The translations under genes and the position numbers were made by a program. A DNA stretch of 64,000 bases from Neoarius graeffei (lineage: Eukaryota; Chordata; Actinopteri; Siluriformes; Ariidae). The notes under the pieces are model-generated. The model ran no database searches, was not told where the DNA came from, and worked only from the letters and a program-made list of their open reading frames with translations. Shown one piece after another: positions 1 to 11,553 of this stretch (position 1 is its first letter; every line of letters starts with the position of its first letter). The DNA lies in NCBI RefSeq assembly GCF_027579695.1, contig NC_083571.1:50506297-50570296 (forward strand), given 5' to 3'.

Positions 1-12
1 GCATTGGAATCC

Positions 13-490
13 TTACTCTTTGAAGAGATAGTGGCATTGACATGACCTAAAATTATCTGTTTGAATTTGGAACAATTTTTGTTGAGATTTTTTTTTTTTT
101 GCCTTTGTCAAGCAATGATAGAACAACAGTTTTGATGCCTTGTCTGTTGCTGCATATGAATTCAGTAGTGCAAGATGCATCCCTTTGATGATAACAATAG
201 TAGATATAATTCTACCTTTCAGGTGTTCTTGGTACTCATCCATTGCCACATAAGGAGCATATAGTATGGCTACACCATGCTCCTTTTTACAGTCGTATCC
301 ATTCCAGATGATTTGCCATCCTTTCATTGAGTCATCATCAAGCTCAAAGCTGCCTTTTTCCATGCATCTGACTTCCTGCAGGGCTAATGCATCAATACCA
401 AGTGGCTCCGTAACCTTGATGATCGTTGCTAGTTTGATATCATCATGCAGTGTTCAAACATTGATGGATGCTATTCTTAACCTGTTATGC
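13..490 (-). mobile_element. LINE fragment, AP-endonuclease domain
   Basis: The minus strand reads as the N-terminal part of a non-LTR retrotransposon endonuclease: an ALALQEVRC-like strand around 390, then WNGYDCKKEHGVAILYAP and GRIISTIVIIKG motifs typical of APE-type LINE endonucleases. One in-frame stop lies upstream near 450 and the reverse transcriptase is missing, so this is a truncated relic. The frame from 363 down to 13 is open. Confidence 0.7.
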
Positions 491-990
491 TTGTTAACTT
501 GTTTCCATTTCGAGTTCTCATTACCAGATGGTTGGAGGACAGGGACAAGCTGTCACAGTCAGTAGCATGCTTTTCACCAACCTCAGCCTGGCTGGTCACT
601 GAGAGACATGCCCTTTGTTGACCCGCACAACGGATGATGTGCTATAATTTTCTTTTGGTTGACATGTTCATATGCCTTCAGTTGTGTTTTTCTTGTGACA
701 CCATCACACCATGGCCAAAAAAAAAGAAAGAAAAAAGTGGTCTTTGAGAGGAGAATCCACATCCCAAAACTGAATTGCTCCACAAAATCATCTTTGCCAT
801 GTTGTGACTGAAGAGGAACTGATCTGGTCAGTCGATGTGTACTATTATTCAGTTTTTATTTCAGAAAATCTGTTAGGTAATAGTGAACAGTCTCTAAACA
901 TTGTAACATATAAACCTTTCAGCTATTTTCATGGGTGACGATACTGCCCTTCAAAATGAACATGTGTAGAAGTAAATAAAGCTTTTATTT
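491..990. other. No gene recognised
   Basis: AT-rich unique-looking sequence with short A/T runs. I see no coding pattern, RNA gene or terminal-repeat pair here. Confidence 0.4.
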
Positions 991-1005
991 ATTCACTGAG
1001 CTTCC

Positions 1006-1194
1006 AGGACTCTCAGGCTGAAGCTGAGGAAAGAGCAAAGATTGCTCTTGAGTCCAGTGGTCAGCTGAAATATAAGAAGTTCATCCTGAAGTACCAGGTA
1101 AAAAAGCTGAAAGACTCAGTGAAGATTTTGGCAGAACAATGCTATGAGACTCCCAAGACACATGTCAAATTATGCAAAGTGAGAAAAGCCTGAC
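1006..1194 (+). pseudogene. Unassigned exon-like coding stretch
   Basis: After a possible splice acceptor (TTCCAG at about 1000-1005) the plus strand stays open for about 62 codons, is Lys/Glu-rich (EAEERAKIALESSG, then KKFILKYQ, KKLKDSVKILAEQC) and ends in TGA near 1192. A possible donor (CAG-GTAAAA) lies near 1098. The composition suggests a helical or coiled-coil segment. I do not recognise the protein and no neighbouring exon is visible, so it may be a last exon, a retrocopy fragment or chance. Confidence 0.3.
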
Positions 1195-1402
1195 ATTAAT
1201 CCTTATTTTTCAAAATACTGCGGGATAAATTGCACCATAGACTGAACTCCTGATTCCCAGTAACAACATTCTTGGTGACTTTTGTTGTTGTTGTTGTAGT
1301 ATTCCTTCTTTTTAACACCTTTATAAAATGTTATTGGGTGCACATTAGAAGAGTGTGAAAATAATGGTCCCCAAATGATATGTTAAATAAATGAAACCTG
1401 CA

Positions 1403-1780
1403 GGCGGCACGGTGGTGTAGTGGTTAGCGCTGTCGCCTCACAGCAAGAAGATCCTGGGTTCGAGCCCCGGGGCCGGCGAGGGCCTTTCTGTGTGGAGTTT
1501 GCATGTTCTCCCCGTGTCCGCGTGGGTTTCCTCCGGGTGCTCCGGTTTCCCCCACAGTCCAAAGACATGCAGGTTAGGTTAACTGGTGACTCTAAATTGA
1601 CCGTAGGTGTGAATGTGAGTGTGAATGGTTGTCTGTGTCTATGTGTCAGCCCTGTGATGACCTGGCGACTTGTCCAGGGTGTACCCCGCCTTTCGCCCGT
1701 AGTCAGCTGGGATAGGCTCCAGCTTGCCTGCGACCCTGTAGAAGGATAAAGCGGCTAGAGATAATGAGATGAGATGAGAT
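1403..1780 (+). mobile_element. tRNA-promoter SINE, copy 1
   Basis: Full-length short interspersed element. The 5' end GGCGGCACGGTGGTGTAGTGG holds an A-box-like motif and GGTTCGAGCCCC is the B box of a Pol III promoter. The body runs to a (GATGA)n tail. Flanking ATGAAACCTGCA on both sides is the target-site duplication. The same element occurs six times in the window. Confidence 0.9.
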
Positions 1781-2416
1781 GAAACCTGCAGTACCACTGC
1801 TGCAACCTCCATAAACACTGGAATAAGTGCTTTGACAGTCCGCATACAAGTGTAACTTGTAAAGTATTAAAGCAGATAATTATGATGTGGGTCAAATGTG
1901 GGTCAGAAACACATCGATACAGATATTTTATTTTATAACCCCCCACACAGTAATTTACGAAAATGAAGTCTACTTTGGCATTTGGCTGACCACCCAGCCC
2001 ACATTTCAAGGTATATTCCAGAAGAAAGAAGCTCGGATTCACATCCTGACCAAGTAAAACAATGCCCTGCAATTCATTGATCAGGGGGTTAAATATATAT
2101 ATATTTTTTTAGACTTTAGCCTCTTATATCATGCAGTGAATAACACACAGGACTTACGGCAATGTTTATTATGACAATTTAACACAGACAGATTAACGTC
2201 AGAATACGTATTGCATATTTGTGGTAAAGCAAAAGCTTACAAAGGAACCATCAAACTAGAAGCCATCAAATGTGGAAAAAAGAGCAATAGAAGTGACATT
2301 TAATGTAATATTATATACCAAAATATTTAATATCATATTGTTGTTTTATATTTATTGCATGAACAATAAACATGAACAGTTTAAACAGTAACTTTTCATT
2401 TCTCCTGGAAATAAAT

Positions 2417-3389
2417 GTTATTTACCAGCTGGGAGGTCCGTATAGTGAAATACCGTGACGGAGGTCTTGAAAGTGCTGAGCGAGGCCCTCTGGGCTGAGG
2501 TCAGTATTCAAGGCCGAGGTCACGGTATTTCACCATACGGACCGACCTTAAGATGGTAAATAATATATTTATTTTTTTATTTACAAAATTCTAAACAGAA
2601 AACGTAAGCGCCTGAAAGGGAAAACCGAGCCGAGCCGCCATTTTGAATCCTCATTCACGGCTGTAATGCAAATGGTTTTGTCCTCGGTATACACATGCAC
2701 TTCCATGGCAGGAAAAAAACTACATTTTGCTGCCTATGTCGTCCCCTATTTATACAAAATTGAGTAATTCAGGATTCAGCCAAGGCTTTTAGCTTTCTCC
2801 TGAAATGTTTTCTTTTATTTCTTCTTCCTCAGGGTAGTAAAACTCGCTTTTGCTGTGAAGACTGTCGTTATCACTATCCTTGATGTAAAATTAATGATAT
2901 TCTCCTGAGAAATGTATAAATAAATGTTGACAAAAATTGCTACTGTGTTTGTTGTTGTTGTGAACGAGCGAGTCGCCAGAGGTCCATAACCGGGGTCTGT
3001 ATCGTAGGATACGGACCCGCTCGCCAGCCAATCAGAGCGCAGGATTTGATGGAAACCGGACCGCGAAAAAAATAAAATTATTTCATTAACATTTTTTTTA
3101 TTAAACCTGTAACGATTGCTAACGCTGAGCAAAAACATGGCTGAATCCTGAATGACTCAATTTTGTATAAATAGGGGACTACATAGGCAGCAAAATGTAG
3201 TTTTTTTCCTGCCATGGAAGTGCACTTGTATACCGAGGAGAAAGCAATTTACATTACAGCCGTGAATGAGGATTCAAAATGGCGGCTCGGCTCTCCCTTT
3301 CGGGCGCTCTCATTTGCTGTGAGAATTTGGGAAAGAAAAAAAATAATTATTTACCAGCTTAAGGTCGGACCTCCCAGCTGGTAAATAAC
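2417..3389. mobile_element. Fold-back element with long inverted arms
   Basis: The two ends are inverted copies of GTTATTTACCAGCTGGGAGG. Inside, about 200 bp arms (2600-2790 and 3139-3320) are also inverted copies of each other. The centre holds no convincing coding sequence. The symmetrical ends hide the target duplication, so the superfamily is not assigned. Confidence 0.75.
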
Positions 3390-3460
3390 ATATACATATA
3401 TAATTCATTTCATCCCCAACTAGTAAATAAGGGATCTCTCATTGTGCGGCAAAACATATT

Positions 3461-4062
3461 CAGTGTTGCCAGATACTGCTGACATTTTCCAGCCCAAAAT
3501 ATGTTCAAAACCCGCCAAAATGCACTTAAAACCGCCCAAAATGTAAAATGTACTCGATGCCTATCTTGTAAAGTAAAAATATGCAGCTAAAGACCAGTAT
3601 ACTATTTGTAAATCGAACAACAATGCAAACAACTTCTAAATGGCAACATGAGACTGTCAGTGCTGGAGGTGAAAAATCTGCTGTCTGGTACTCGGCTCTG
3701 TATGGTTGAATCAGATTATAACTTTGCAATCATCTGCTGTGTTCTGAATCCTACATGCACCAGTAGGTGACGCACACACAGAATATTATGTCGGCTCTGA
3801 TTGGGTCACAGGAGTGTTTAATATGGATTGGATTGGATTGGATGTAGACCAGTGGACGTAGATAGTACATAGAATGTGCTGCATCAAAGTCCTTCTAAGG
3901 CTATATAAGTGTCTCTGGCTGCATTCTCACACAATGTTGGTGCGAAATATTTATAAACATCTGATAAAAACCCGCCGAACTAACGTCAAATTTTTGTCAA
4001 CCAGCCCGAACCGTTTTTCGCCCACAAAGTAGAATTCGAAACCGCCCAATCTGGCAACACTG
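3461..4062. mobile_element. Non-autonomous hAT-type element (CAGTGTTGCCAGAT ends)
   Basis: The element begins CAGTGTTGCCAGATACTG and ends in the inverted form ATCTGGCAACACTG. Flanks AACATATT and AACATGCT are a decayed 8-bp duplication. A 92-bp derivative of the same family lies at 61228-61319. No transposase is present. Confidence 0.8.
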
Positions 4063-4184
4063 AACATGCTTTGGTTTGAACCAAATGATTTCAGACATCC
4101 CAACCTGCAGAAACTCGTTTCAGGGAGGTGCCGTGACCCCCCGATGGGGGAAAAAAAGTCATGCCCCCCCCCCCCCCCCCCCCC

Positions 4185-5415
4185 CATAGATATACATAGA
4201 AGACTAGATGCCTCACCGCGTATTCCAGAACGTCCGCACAGGGCGGCCATCTTACCACAGGCAAGCTTTTCCACAGAATTTGCAGTACACTGAGGTAAGA
4301 CCATTGAGATGCTTAAATGTTTATACTCTTATCTCGCTGAAATTTTGACGTATATACAAATGGTTTGATTTCTTAAAACATTATTAATGTGGTTGTAATT
4401 CTGGGTGCTTGAACATGCTAAAATCGTACCTTTTCTCTTCAAAACGACTTACTGCAGCTTTGTCAAAGTTGTGTTTCATGCTAGGCTAGCTCGTAGCACC
4501 AAGTAATTTTACATGGAAGGTCATGAGATAATATTTTCAATAACTGAAGTTGCACTTGCACATGGTTTTCATTTTCGGGTTGGTTAATTTAAAACAACTT
4601 ACATTATGATTTCTAGAGGAAATTAAATTACTGACTGTGACGAGATGCCAGACTTCTGCGCGGCTTTCGGTTGCTCGAACCGGCGATGTCTGGAAAGTAG
4701 GGCACGCGGGATCACCTTTCACCAGTAAGATACTACATCATTTTTTTAAGGATAGTCGGTAGCGTTATTTACTTAGTGAAATAATGTCCAATACAGTTCC
4801 TGATATGAGCAGCCGGGCTTTTTTTGTCACAAACTACTGTGAGTCGCTGTCACTATTTTATACTATTACTTACTCGGACAGTGCATTTGTTATTATGCTA
4901 TGATGTGAGTTTGCATTTGTTATTATGCTATGCTGTGAGTGCATTAGGTTTTTGAGGTGGATGAAGTATTTCTGAAGTTTCAGAAGTGAGTAAGCTGTTT
5001 ATTTAACTTTAGCTTCCCCTACAGCCCTATCACATGTAAAAATATTTTCACTAAAAAATGTAAATAAATTGTATGGTTATTTGTCCTAAGGCCGCAGTTA
5101 TCCATAAGTATGCAGTGTTGGGCTTCTCACAGCATAGTAATTTCAGCATGTATTTTTTTTAAAACATAAAATGATTATTCATCATTAATATCATAAATAC
5201 ATCCGTTTGTTTTTTTTATATATATAACAAACCAAACCGTTTGAATATCGATTGAAATTTGAGGAAGTTACGGTCATCTGAAAAGTACATATCGCTACCA
5301 ACACAATGTAATGGGTAAGCCAGCTGTCTGAGGTAAGATGGCCGCCATGTGCGGACGTTCAACTTCGTTGACGGGCAACGGGGACGAGGCATCTAGCCTT
5401 CTATGTATATCTATG
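4185..5415 (+). mobile_element. Internally deleted P-like transposon with THAP exon
   Basis: Terminal inverted repeats of about 75-80 bp start CATAGATATACATAGA and end in the inverse at 5400-5415. It sits in a poly-C tract, so the duplication cannot be read. It keeps the first coding exon of a THAP-type transposase (4645-4724); the rest of the transposase is absent. A second, cleaner copy is at 37756-38746. Confidence 0.75.
4645..4724 (+). CDS. THAP-domain first exon of P-like transposase
   Basis: ATG opens MPDFCAAFGCSNRR and continues to GITFH at a GTAAGA donor. This is the start of a THAP zinc finger (C-x4-C, then the conserved GI.FH), the DNA-binding domain of P transposases and THAP proteins. 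The exon is 80 nt with a phase-2 end, exactly as in the copy at 38577-38656. No downstream exon with the H..C half of the finger was found, so this is a remnant and not a functional protein. Confidence 0.75.
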
Positions 5416-5581
5416 CCCCCCCCCCCCCAAAAAAAAAGCTGATTGGTTGACTCAGCAAAATAAGCCAATCAGGATGCTCTTTGTCGAGCATGCGCTACAG
5501 GAACAGGCGCACACGCAGTCTCTCTCGCGCTCCGGCACATGCGCGATGCAGACATTAATGTTGCGTGTGCGCGCTCTTGCT

Positions 5582-6397
5582 CTAGATTCCGGGAGATATT
5601 CTCCGGTTTGCGGGCATCAGGGAGCCGCTATCAATATGCGGGAGACTCCCGGAACTTCCAGGAGACTTGGGATGTCTGCGATTTTCCCTGCAGACGAGAG
5701 CACAGAGGAGGGGCTCTGAAATCAGCCTCATACTCACCAGAACCTCAAACATAAAAGGTAGATCAAAAAAACAATTCAAGTAAAATGGCACATATAAAAT
5801 GATCAGAGTAAACATGGCAACACTTAGCACTAACACGCCTGGCTTCCTGTCTGTGGCCTGGTTGGTGTCAGCAGAGGCTTTACAAGTCACTGTACAGGTG
5901 ACTACACACACAATTACAGGTAACACACACAAAAATACATTTATATCAAGCATGTATATTGGAAGGAACTGGAACCCAATTGCTAACACACACACAAAGA
6001 TGCATAGGATAACAGAGCAGGTTGGGGAGAAAAGAACAGCAAGTGATGGATATTTCTGAGTAAGAATGCTTTCTAATGCCACCAGCTGGTGAAGTAGATG
6101 CCCACAGAGCCTCACTCCCAATAACAGTTCTCTCAAAATTATACAAATACTCTCTTCTTTGCAAATGTACATTAAAACTGGACTCAGAATCAGCTCCAGC
6201 AGGTCACTGAGGAGGAGGAAGATGGCAATGAAGGAGATTCCACCTCCACTCTTATGATGATGGCACAGAATACTGAAAGCCCAAAGCAGAGCTGGAAAAC
6301 CCGCACACACACCAGTGATGAAGAAGATGTAATAACGGATTGTCAGTTCGTTTTCATAAAAATACCATCTGGGAAAAGGTTGGTAACAGCCGTACAT
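5582..6397 (-). CDS. Rhodopsin-like 7TM receptor, paralogue 1
   Basis: About 271 residues in one exon, starting at the ATG before YGCYQPFPRWYF; a start 23 codons upstream is possible but falls in a Lys-rich stretch. Seven hydrophobic segments are visible: TM1 near IFFITGVCAG, TM2 with LLLSDLLELILSP, TM3 ending HQLVALESILTQKYP, then TM4-TM7 with CKASAD after TM5 and LISEPLLCALVC in TM7. The canonical DRY box is replaced by ALESI and NPxxY by SEPLLCALV, as in the paralogues at 11.6 and 60 kb. The last roughly 28 residues, after CRENR, are encoded by the end of the hAT-like element at 4092-5677, so the native tail has been replaced. Ligand unknown; an orphan class A receptor, possibly chemosensory. 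The frame is open, so it may be functional. Confidence 0.75.
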   Translation of the reverse strand: MYGCYQPFPRWYFYENELTIRYYIFFITGVCAGFPALLWAFSILCHHHKSGGGISFIAIFLLLSDLLELILSPVLMYICKEESICIILRELLLGVRLCGHLLHQLVALESILTQKYPSLAVLFSPTCSVILCIFVCVLAIGFQFLPIYMLDINVFLCVLPVIVCVVTCTVTCKASADTNQATDRKPGVLVLSVAMFTLIILYVPFYLNCFFDLPFMFEVLVSMRLISEPLLCALVCRENRRHPKSPGSSGSLPHIDSGSLMPANRRISPGI

Positions 6398-6469
6398 GTC
6401 TATGGCTTGTTCTCTCTTCTGCTTCTTTTTGTGCTGTAATAAAGTATGGTATGTGTAAGAAATCAAACA

Positions 6470-7190
6470 TTTTGGAACACACGGTTATAAATAATCAATA
6501 CCTAAGTCCTGAAACAGACCAACATGTCATGAAGCTGATGACTTTATCAAAAGTATGTTCAGAAGTGTTTTATTGCATTTACACCACAGCAGTTTGCAGT
6601 GTTTACCATTTTAAATTTGCAAAAGAAAGGTATGTCTTATTTTTAGACATTTTTATTTCCACTTCATGTTGTGGAAAGTCCACATGACTACATCCTGTAC
6701 ATTTCTGTTATCGTCGCTATATACAAACATTCCCTCAGCAGCCTCTGTTTTCTCTCTGGTTTTAAGTTAATAAAACAGAAAATGCAGCTTGTCATGCTAC
6801 AGAGAAACTGTAAAGCAGTCTTTGCCTTTGTTCTGTGGATTTTCCCATGGTTACAAAGCCCTGACACTGAAAACTGTTTCCATTAATGTTAAATAAATGT
6901 CTCATTCACCATATCAATAATTACATTTTCTTTCTTGAATGACATAACTTTCTTTTATTAATTTATCATTAACTGTCAGTGATGTAGAATGTACTACATA
7001 CAGGTCCCTGGGAAAGAGCTGTTTCTATGGAAATGATAATGGATTAAAAGGAGTGCATTAATATAAACTGTGATTTGAATTATAGTCAGAACTATCATCA
7101 GAGCTACAATACAGAAAATTAATCAAAAATCTTTACCAATCAAACTTAAGAATTCAAAAGTGCTATGGTACAATAATTTTACAATTATAC
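6470..7190. other. Receptor 5' flank, no gene recognised
   Basis: AT-rich upstream flank of receptor 1. It may hold 5' untranslated exons, but no clear promoter motif or repeat end was found. Confidence 0.35.
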
Positions 7191-7554
7191 TCATCTCATT
7201 ATCTCTAGCCGCTTTATCCTTCTACAGGTTCGCAGGCAAGCTGGAGCCTATCCCAGCTGACTACGGGCAAAAGGCGGGGTACACCCTGGACAAGTCGCCA
7301 GGTCATCACAGGGCTGACACATAGACACAGACAACCATTCACACTCACACCTACGGTCAATTTAGAGTCACCAGTTAACCTAACCTGCATGTCTTTGGAC
7401 TGTGGGGGAAACCGGAGCACCCGGAGGAAACCCACGCGGACACGGGGAGAACATGCAAACTCCGCACAGAAAGGCCCTCGCCGGCCCCGGGGCTCGAACC
7501 CAGGACCTTCTTGCTGTGAGGCGACAACGCTAACCACTACACCACCGTGCCGCC
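7191..7554 (-). mobile_element. tRNA-promoter SINE, copy 2
   Basis: Full-length copy in minus orientation, with the GATGA tail at the left and the GGCGGCACGG head at the right. Flanked by TACAATTATAC on both sides as target duplication. Confidence 0.9.
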
Positions 7555-7794
7555 CTACAATTATACTTATATCTCGAATTATGTTTGTATTTCAGTTACA
7601 ACACTTACCAACACCACTGATGACCCAGAGGAAAATAACTGACTGAAAACCAAACTGGAGTCACACAATATGTTTACCTGGAAAACATACCAAAACTATG
7701 ACATAACATATGGTACATATATGGTATTATGTGGGAAAGAAAAAAAAAACATTAAAAACACAAAACATATTTCATAGTTAATTTTTTTCAAAGT

Positions 7795-7952
7795 TGCCAG
7801 TGTTTACCTTGATGCCGCTTTACACACTATTGGCATTATCTTAACCAGCTTCATGAGGTAGTCACCAGGAATGCGTTTTAATTAACAGGTGTGCCGAATC
7901 CAAAGTTAGTGTAACTTCTTGCCTTCTTAATGCATTTGAGGTTAATAAACAG
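7795..7952 (-). mobile_element. Tc1-like relic, left part
   Basis: The sequence matches the Tc1-type element at 42196-43036 (about 42370-42530 there), including the AGCTTCATGAGGTAGTCACC segment that encodes the C-terminal part of a Tc1 transposase on the minus strand. It is interrupted by SINE copy 3 and continues at 8317. Confidence 0.65.
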
Positions 7953-8316
7953 TCTCATCTCATTCTCATCTCATTATCTCTAGCCGCTTTATCCTGTTCT
8001 ACAGGGTCGCAGGCAAGCTGGAGCCTATCCCAGCTGACTACGGGCAAAAGGCGGGGTACAAGTCGCCAGGTCATCACAGGGCTGACACATAGACACAGAC
8101 AACCATTCACACCTATGGTCAATTTAGAGTCACCAGTTAACCTAACCTGCATGTCTTTGGACTGTGGGGGAAACCGGAGCACCCAGAGGAAACCCACGCG
8201 GATACGGGGAGAACATGCAAACTCCGCACAGAAAGGCCCTCGCCGGCCATGGGGCTCGAACCCGGACCTTCTTGCTGTGAGGCGACAGCGCTAACCACTA
8301 CACCACTGTGCCGCCC
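7953..8316 (-). mobile_element. tRNA-promoter SINE, copy 3
   Basis: Full-length copy with small internal deletions compared with its sisters. GGTTAATAAA on both sides is the target duplication, so it inserted into an older Tc1 relic. Confidence 0.9.
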
Positions 8317-8430
8317 GGTTAATAAATAGTAAATAATAAAATCCAGTAAATAGCCCTGTTCCACAACGGCATTAATTTTTATGATGTCAAGAGCCACTCA
8401 ACTAAATAAAGAGAAATGACAGTCTAATTT
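8317..8430 (-). mobile_element. Tc1-like relic, right part
   Basis: Continues the relic across the SINE. It aligns by eye to 42545-42665 (CCACTCAACTAAATAAAG, GACAGTCTAATTTTAAG). Confidence 0.6.
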
Positions 8431-8501
8431 TAAGACATGAAGTGTCTTTTAATGAATATAAAGAGAAAAAAACAATGAATTACAAGGTGTGTCCAAATGT
8501 G

Positions 8502-8519
8502 TGTGTGTGTGTGTGTGTA
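8502..8519. repeat. (TG)n microsatellite
   Basis: Run of TG dinucleotides. Confidence 0.9.
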
Positions 8520-9059
8520 TTAGTCAAAACGCCCATGTTTTTTAATGTTCCAGAATAAGAGCATTCATTTAAAAGTAGTTTCTTTTTTTGTCATTTAAAA
8601 TACATTGTTTTGCATAACTTTCAAACACTTCACCTCCACATTCACATCACACCACACAAGCACACCAATGAAACCTTCATAATGTAAGTACAAATGGAGC
8701 AGGACAAATCAAAAGTTGTTTTCTAATAGCTGAAAAAATCTGGCATTCGAAACATCAACACAATGCAATTTCATCAATACTGTTTGCAACATATTTCTGA
8801 AAATAATTCATCAGGATTTGATATCCTGTCTACAAATAGTCATTCATTTAAAAAATCACTGTTATGTGAAATAACTCACAGTTTTGTGCAGAACTCTGGT
8901 AACCTGGACTGAACTTAAACCGAACAGAATGTTTCATCTGTGAGTGAAAGCCTGTAGAAGATGGAATAAAAATTTGAAAGAGGAAAAGAGAAAGATGGTA
9001 TCATGTGTCATTTATACCACACCACTGCTGAATTCTTGAATCCGATTGGTCAGAAAGAA

Positions 9060-9275
9060 GAACTTTATTCATCGCATGTATACTTGTGAAATTCCTCTCT
9101 GCATTGAACCCATCTGAAGCAGTGAACACACACACACACATGCACACACACACACTCATACCCAGAGCAGTGGGCAGCCATGCTAACAGGGCCCGGGGAG
9201 CAGTTGGGGTTAGGTGCCTCACTCAAGGGCGCCTCAGCCGAAGGCTGCCCCATGTTAACTTAACCACATGTCTTT
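9060..9275. repeat. Fish interspersed repeat fragment
   Basis: A CA-rich stretch followed by AGCAGTGGGCAGCCATGC and GCCCGGGGAGCAGTTGGGG, a GC-rich module I know from many fish interspersed repeats. No ends or target duplication can be defined. Confidence 0.5.
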
Positions 9276-9320
9276 AAACTGTTGATTCTGTGATATCAGT
9301 GTATTAGAGTCTAATCCAAG

Positions 9321-9325
<5 letters not shown>

Positions 9326-9362
<37 letters not shown>
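9326..9362. repeat. (AT)n microsatellite
   Basis: Pure TA dinucleotide run. Confidence 0.95.
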
Positions 9363-9365
<3 letters not shown>

Positions 9366-9849
9366 CACAGTTATAATCAATTAAATATAGTTTTATTTTG
9401 TTGTTGTGTTCTTTTTTTCAGAGGTATTAGTGCTGATGATGTTTATCAAAATACTTATGATCATTTTTTAAACACTTATTAAAGCCTTAGACTTGAGGGT
9501 GAAAAATATGCAATGGAAATGATAATGACAATGAAGACAACAATTATTATTATTATTATTATCCATGTGTTATTTTATTCATTTATCAACTTCCATTTCT
9601 GCAAAATTAATTTATTTTAAATTCATTTGTTAAGTTTTAAAATATATATTTTTAATGTAATCTGTGGTATTTACTGCATGAAATACTTGCTGAATTTGTG
9701 GGTTTATGTTTCAAACAAAACACCGTCATTAATCTGCCCTTTGCATCAGTGACATTAAATGGTAAATGATTATAATGTTGCAAAGAGCTGTTGTCATTGA
9801 TGCATTTTAAAACACTCAGAACAAAAGAGAATAACTAGTAATGCAGTGG

Positions 9850-9886
<37 letters not shown>

Positions 9887-10916
9887 CTTCAGTTGCTACT
9901 TTATTGCAGTTGATCCAAAGCCTATTGGTCCCTCACTGAACCACACGACAACTGCTCGAAAATTATAGCCAAACCTGACTAAATTACTTTGTTGTTTTTG
10001 TTTGTTTGTTTGTTTGGTTTTGTTTTTCTACTTTTACATCTCTTCTCCTTTTTATATAAAATACACTTTTTTAACTCTTCTGTGTCTTGTTGTGTTCTGG
10101 GGATCACTGTAACCTCTTTATGCTCTTGAGCAATAGCTAATGTTTATTTATTCAGAAGATGATTTTATCACAAACATCTTATGTGTGGTACAATACCATC
10201 AAGAATAGAACTGAGCGGCTGAGAGTTAAAAACCTTGTTAAGTTTGAACCTAAATCTCTGAGCTACCAGTGCAGTCCAATGTGACAAACCTGTCAAACTT
10301 TTTTCCCCCTTTTTTTCCAAGATGTAATGACTGTAATTGGTGAATCTTTTCTGGTATTGTCTCCTGAGCAAATAATAATTTCAACACATCAGTAAAATTA
10401 GTTCAGGTTTCTTCAAGTGCAACACCATTTTTACACAGCAGTTTATTGACTGGATGTCCTTCATAACAGCAGCAATTTACACAAGCATTGAATATACAAT
10501 CCTCTTCTATACATTTTCTGATTTTACTTTTGATGTGAAATAACATTTATCCCCCAATGAGCAAATCTATTTTTGTTACAATTCCACATCTTTTTGAAAG
10601 CAATAATCAGAGGGAGTTGGTATAACTGTGTTAGAAGGAGTAAGCCACGTCTTACAGTGATAAAAAATACATCGCTATCGTAAAATAAAATGTTTATTTT
10701 TTGGTATCCACATCAAATTAATTGGTGTCAGTAGAAATACACAAGCGATGAAAGAATATTGTGTGCACTGATTGTTTGAGAAATTCAGACTATTTCTCAA
10801 TAATCACCCCGAGCAACTCAGTAAAATGTTGGCCAATCGCTCGGTCACTGTAAGTGAGGAAGAATTGCAAATGATGAAAGAAAATGCTGTTCCTAAAAGC
10901 ACTAAGGACTGCTATT
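9363..10916. other. AT-rich intergenic sequence
   Basis: Contains ATT/AAT trinucleotide runs near 9543-9562 and 9849-9884 and a short GTTT run near 10000. I see no gene, RNA or transposon end. Confidence 0.45.
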
Positions 10917-11553
10917 AATCGATGTGAATAGCAAGCAGAATAAGATTATAAGAATTAATATCTGGCCAGGCAATTGTGGTTAATTGAAGTTAATTAAAAC
11001 AATAATCATAATTTCCATGAAGGCAATGTGAAAATTTCCATAAAGCACATGGAATTAATTCTACTGTACACACATTGTTGACACAATAAAAAAAAACATA
11101 TCAAGAGTCCCCTAATCCCAAATTAAGCCATCTCCCTGTCCTATGATTAACTAAAAAAAAATATTGTAGATATAATCCCAGTCACTGAGGAAGAATAAAT
11201 ACTGTATGTGCAGAATAATAACAAAATTTAAAAAATTAAAAGCAGTATTTTGATGGAAATTTATATTCAATCTTGGCTCTGAGGGAGCTTAAGTTCCAGT
11301 GGTGCAAATATCTGCTGTAATATTTGCGATGTTGTAATGTAGACAGTTACAATCACACACACACACACACACACACACAAAAGATTTTTTTTTCCTGGTG
11401 TTGCTGTTTGAAATGTCATAGATTTTTCACTTCTCTTTTCATTTACAAACTGCCATTTTATCCACAATTCTCAAGAAGGTAGCTGCCTGATGATGACAAC
11501 CATAAGAACATTTCTGGTATTTTCTGATATCTTCATAGACTCAGGTCTTCACC

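Larger units (their letters stand above)
4092..5677. mobile_element. hAT-like element carrying a nested P-like element
   Basis: CAGACATCCCAA at 4092 is matched by its inverse at about 5666-5677. The interior contains poly-C tracts, a P-like element (4185-5415) and about 250 bp of unique GC-rich sequence. The flanks do not give a clean 8-bp duplication, so the superfamily is tentative. Its right end runs into the receptor gene on the minus strand. Confidence 0.6.

Noticed and set aside
1403-1475. tRNA gene-like A and B boxes
   Set aside because: Part of a dispersed SINE present six times with target duplications; no cloverleaf of a true tRNA.
4163-4184. Poly-C and poly-G tracts (also 14880, 41940, 46387, 53600) as special structures
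   Set aside because: Homopolymers inside or beside transposons; length is unreliable in sequencing and no further pattern is seen.
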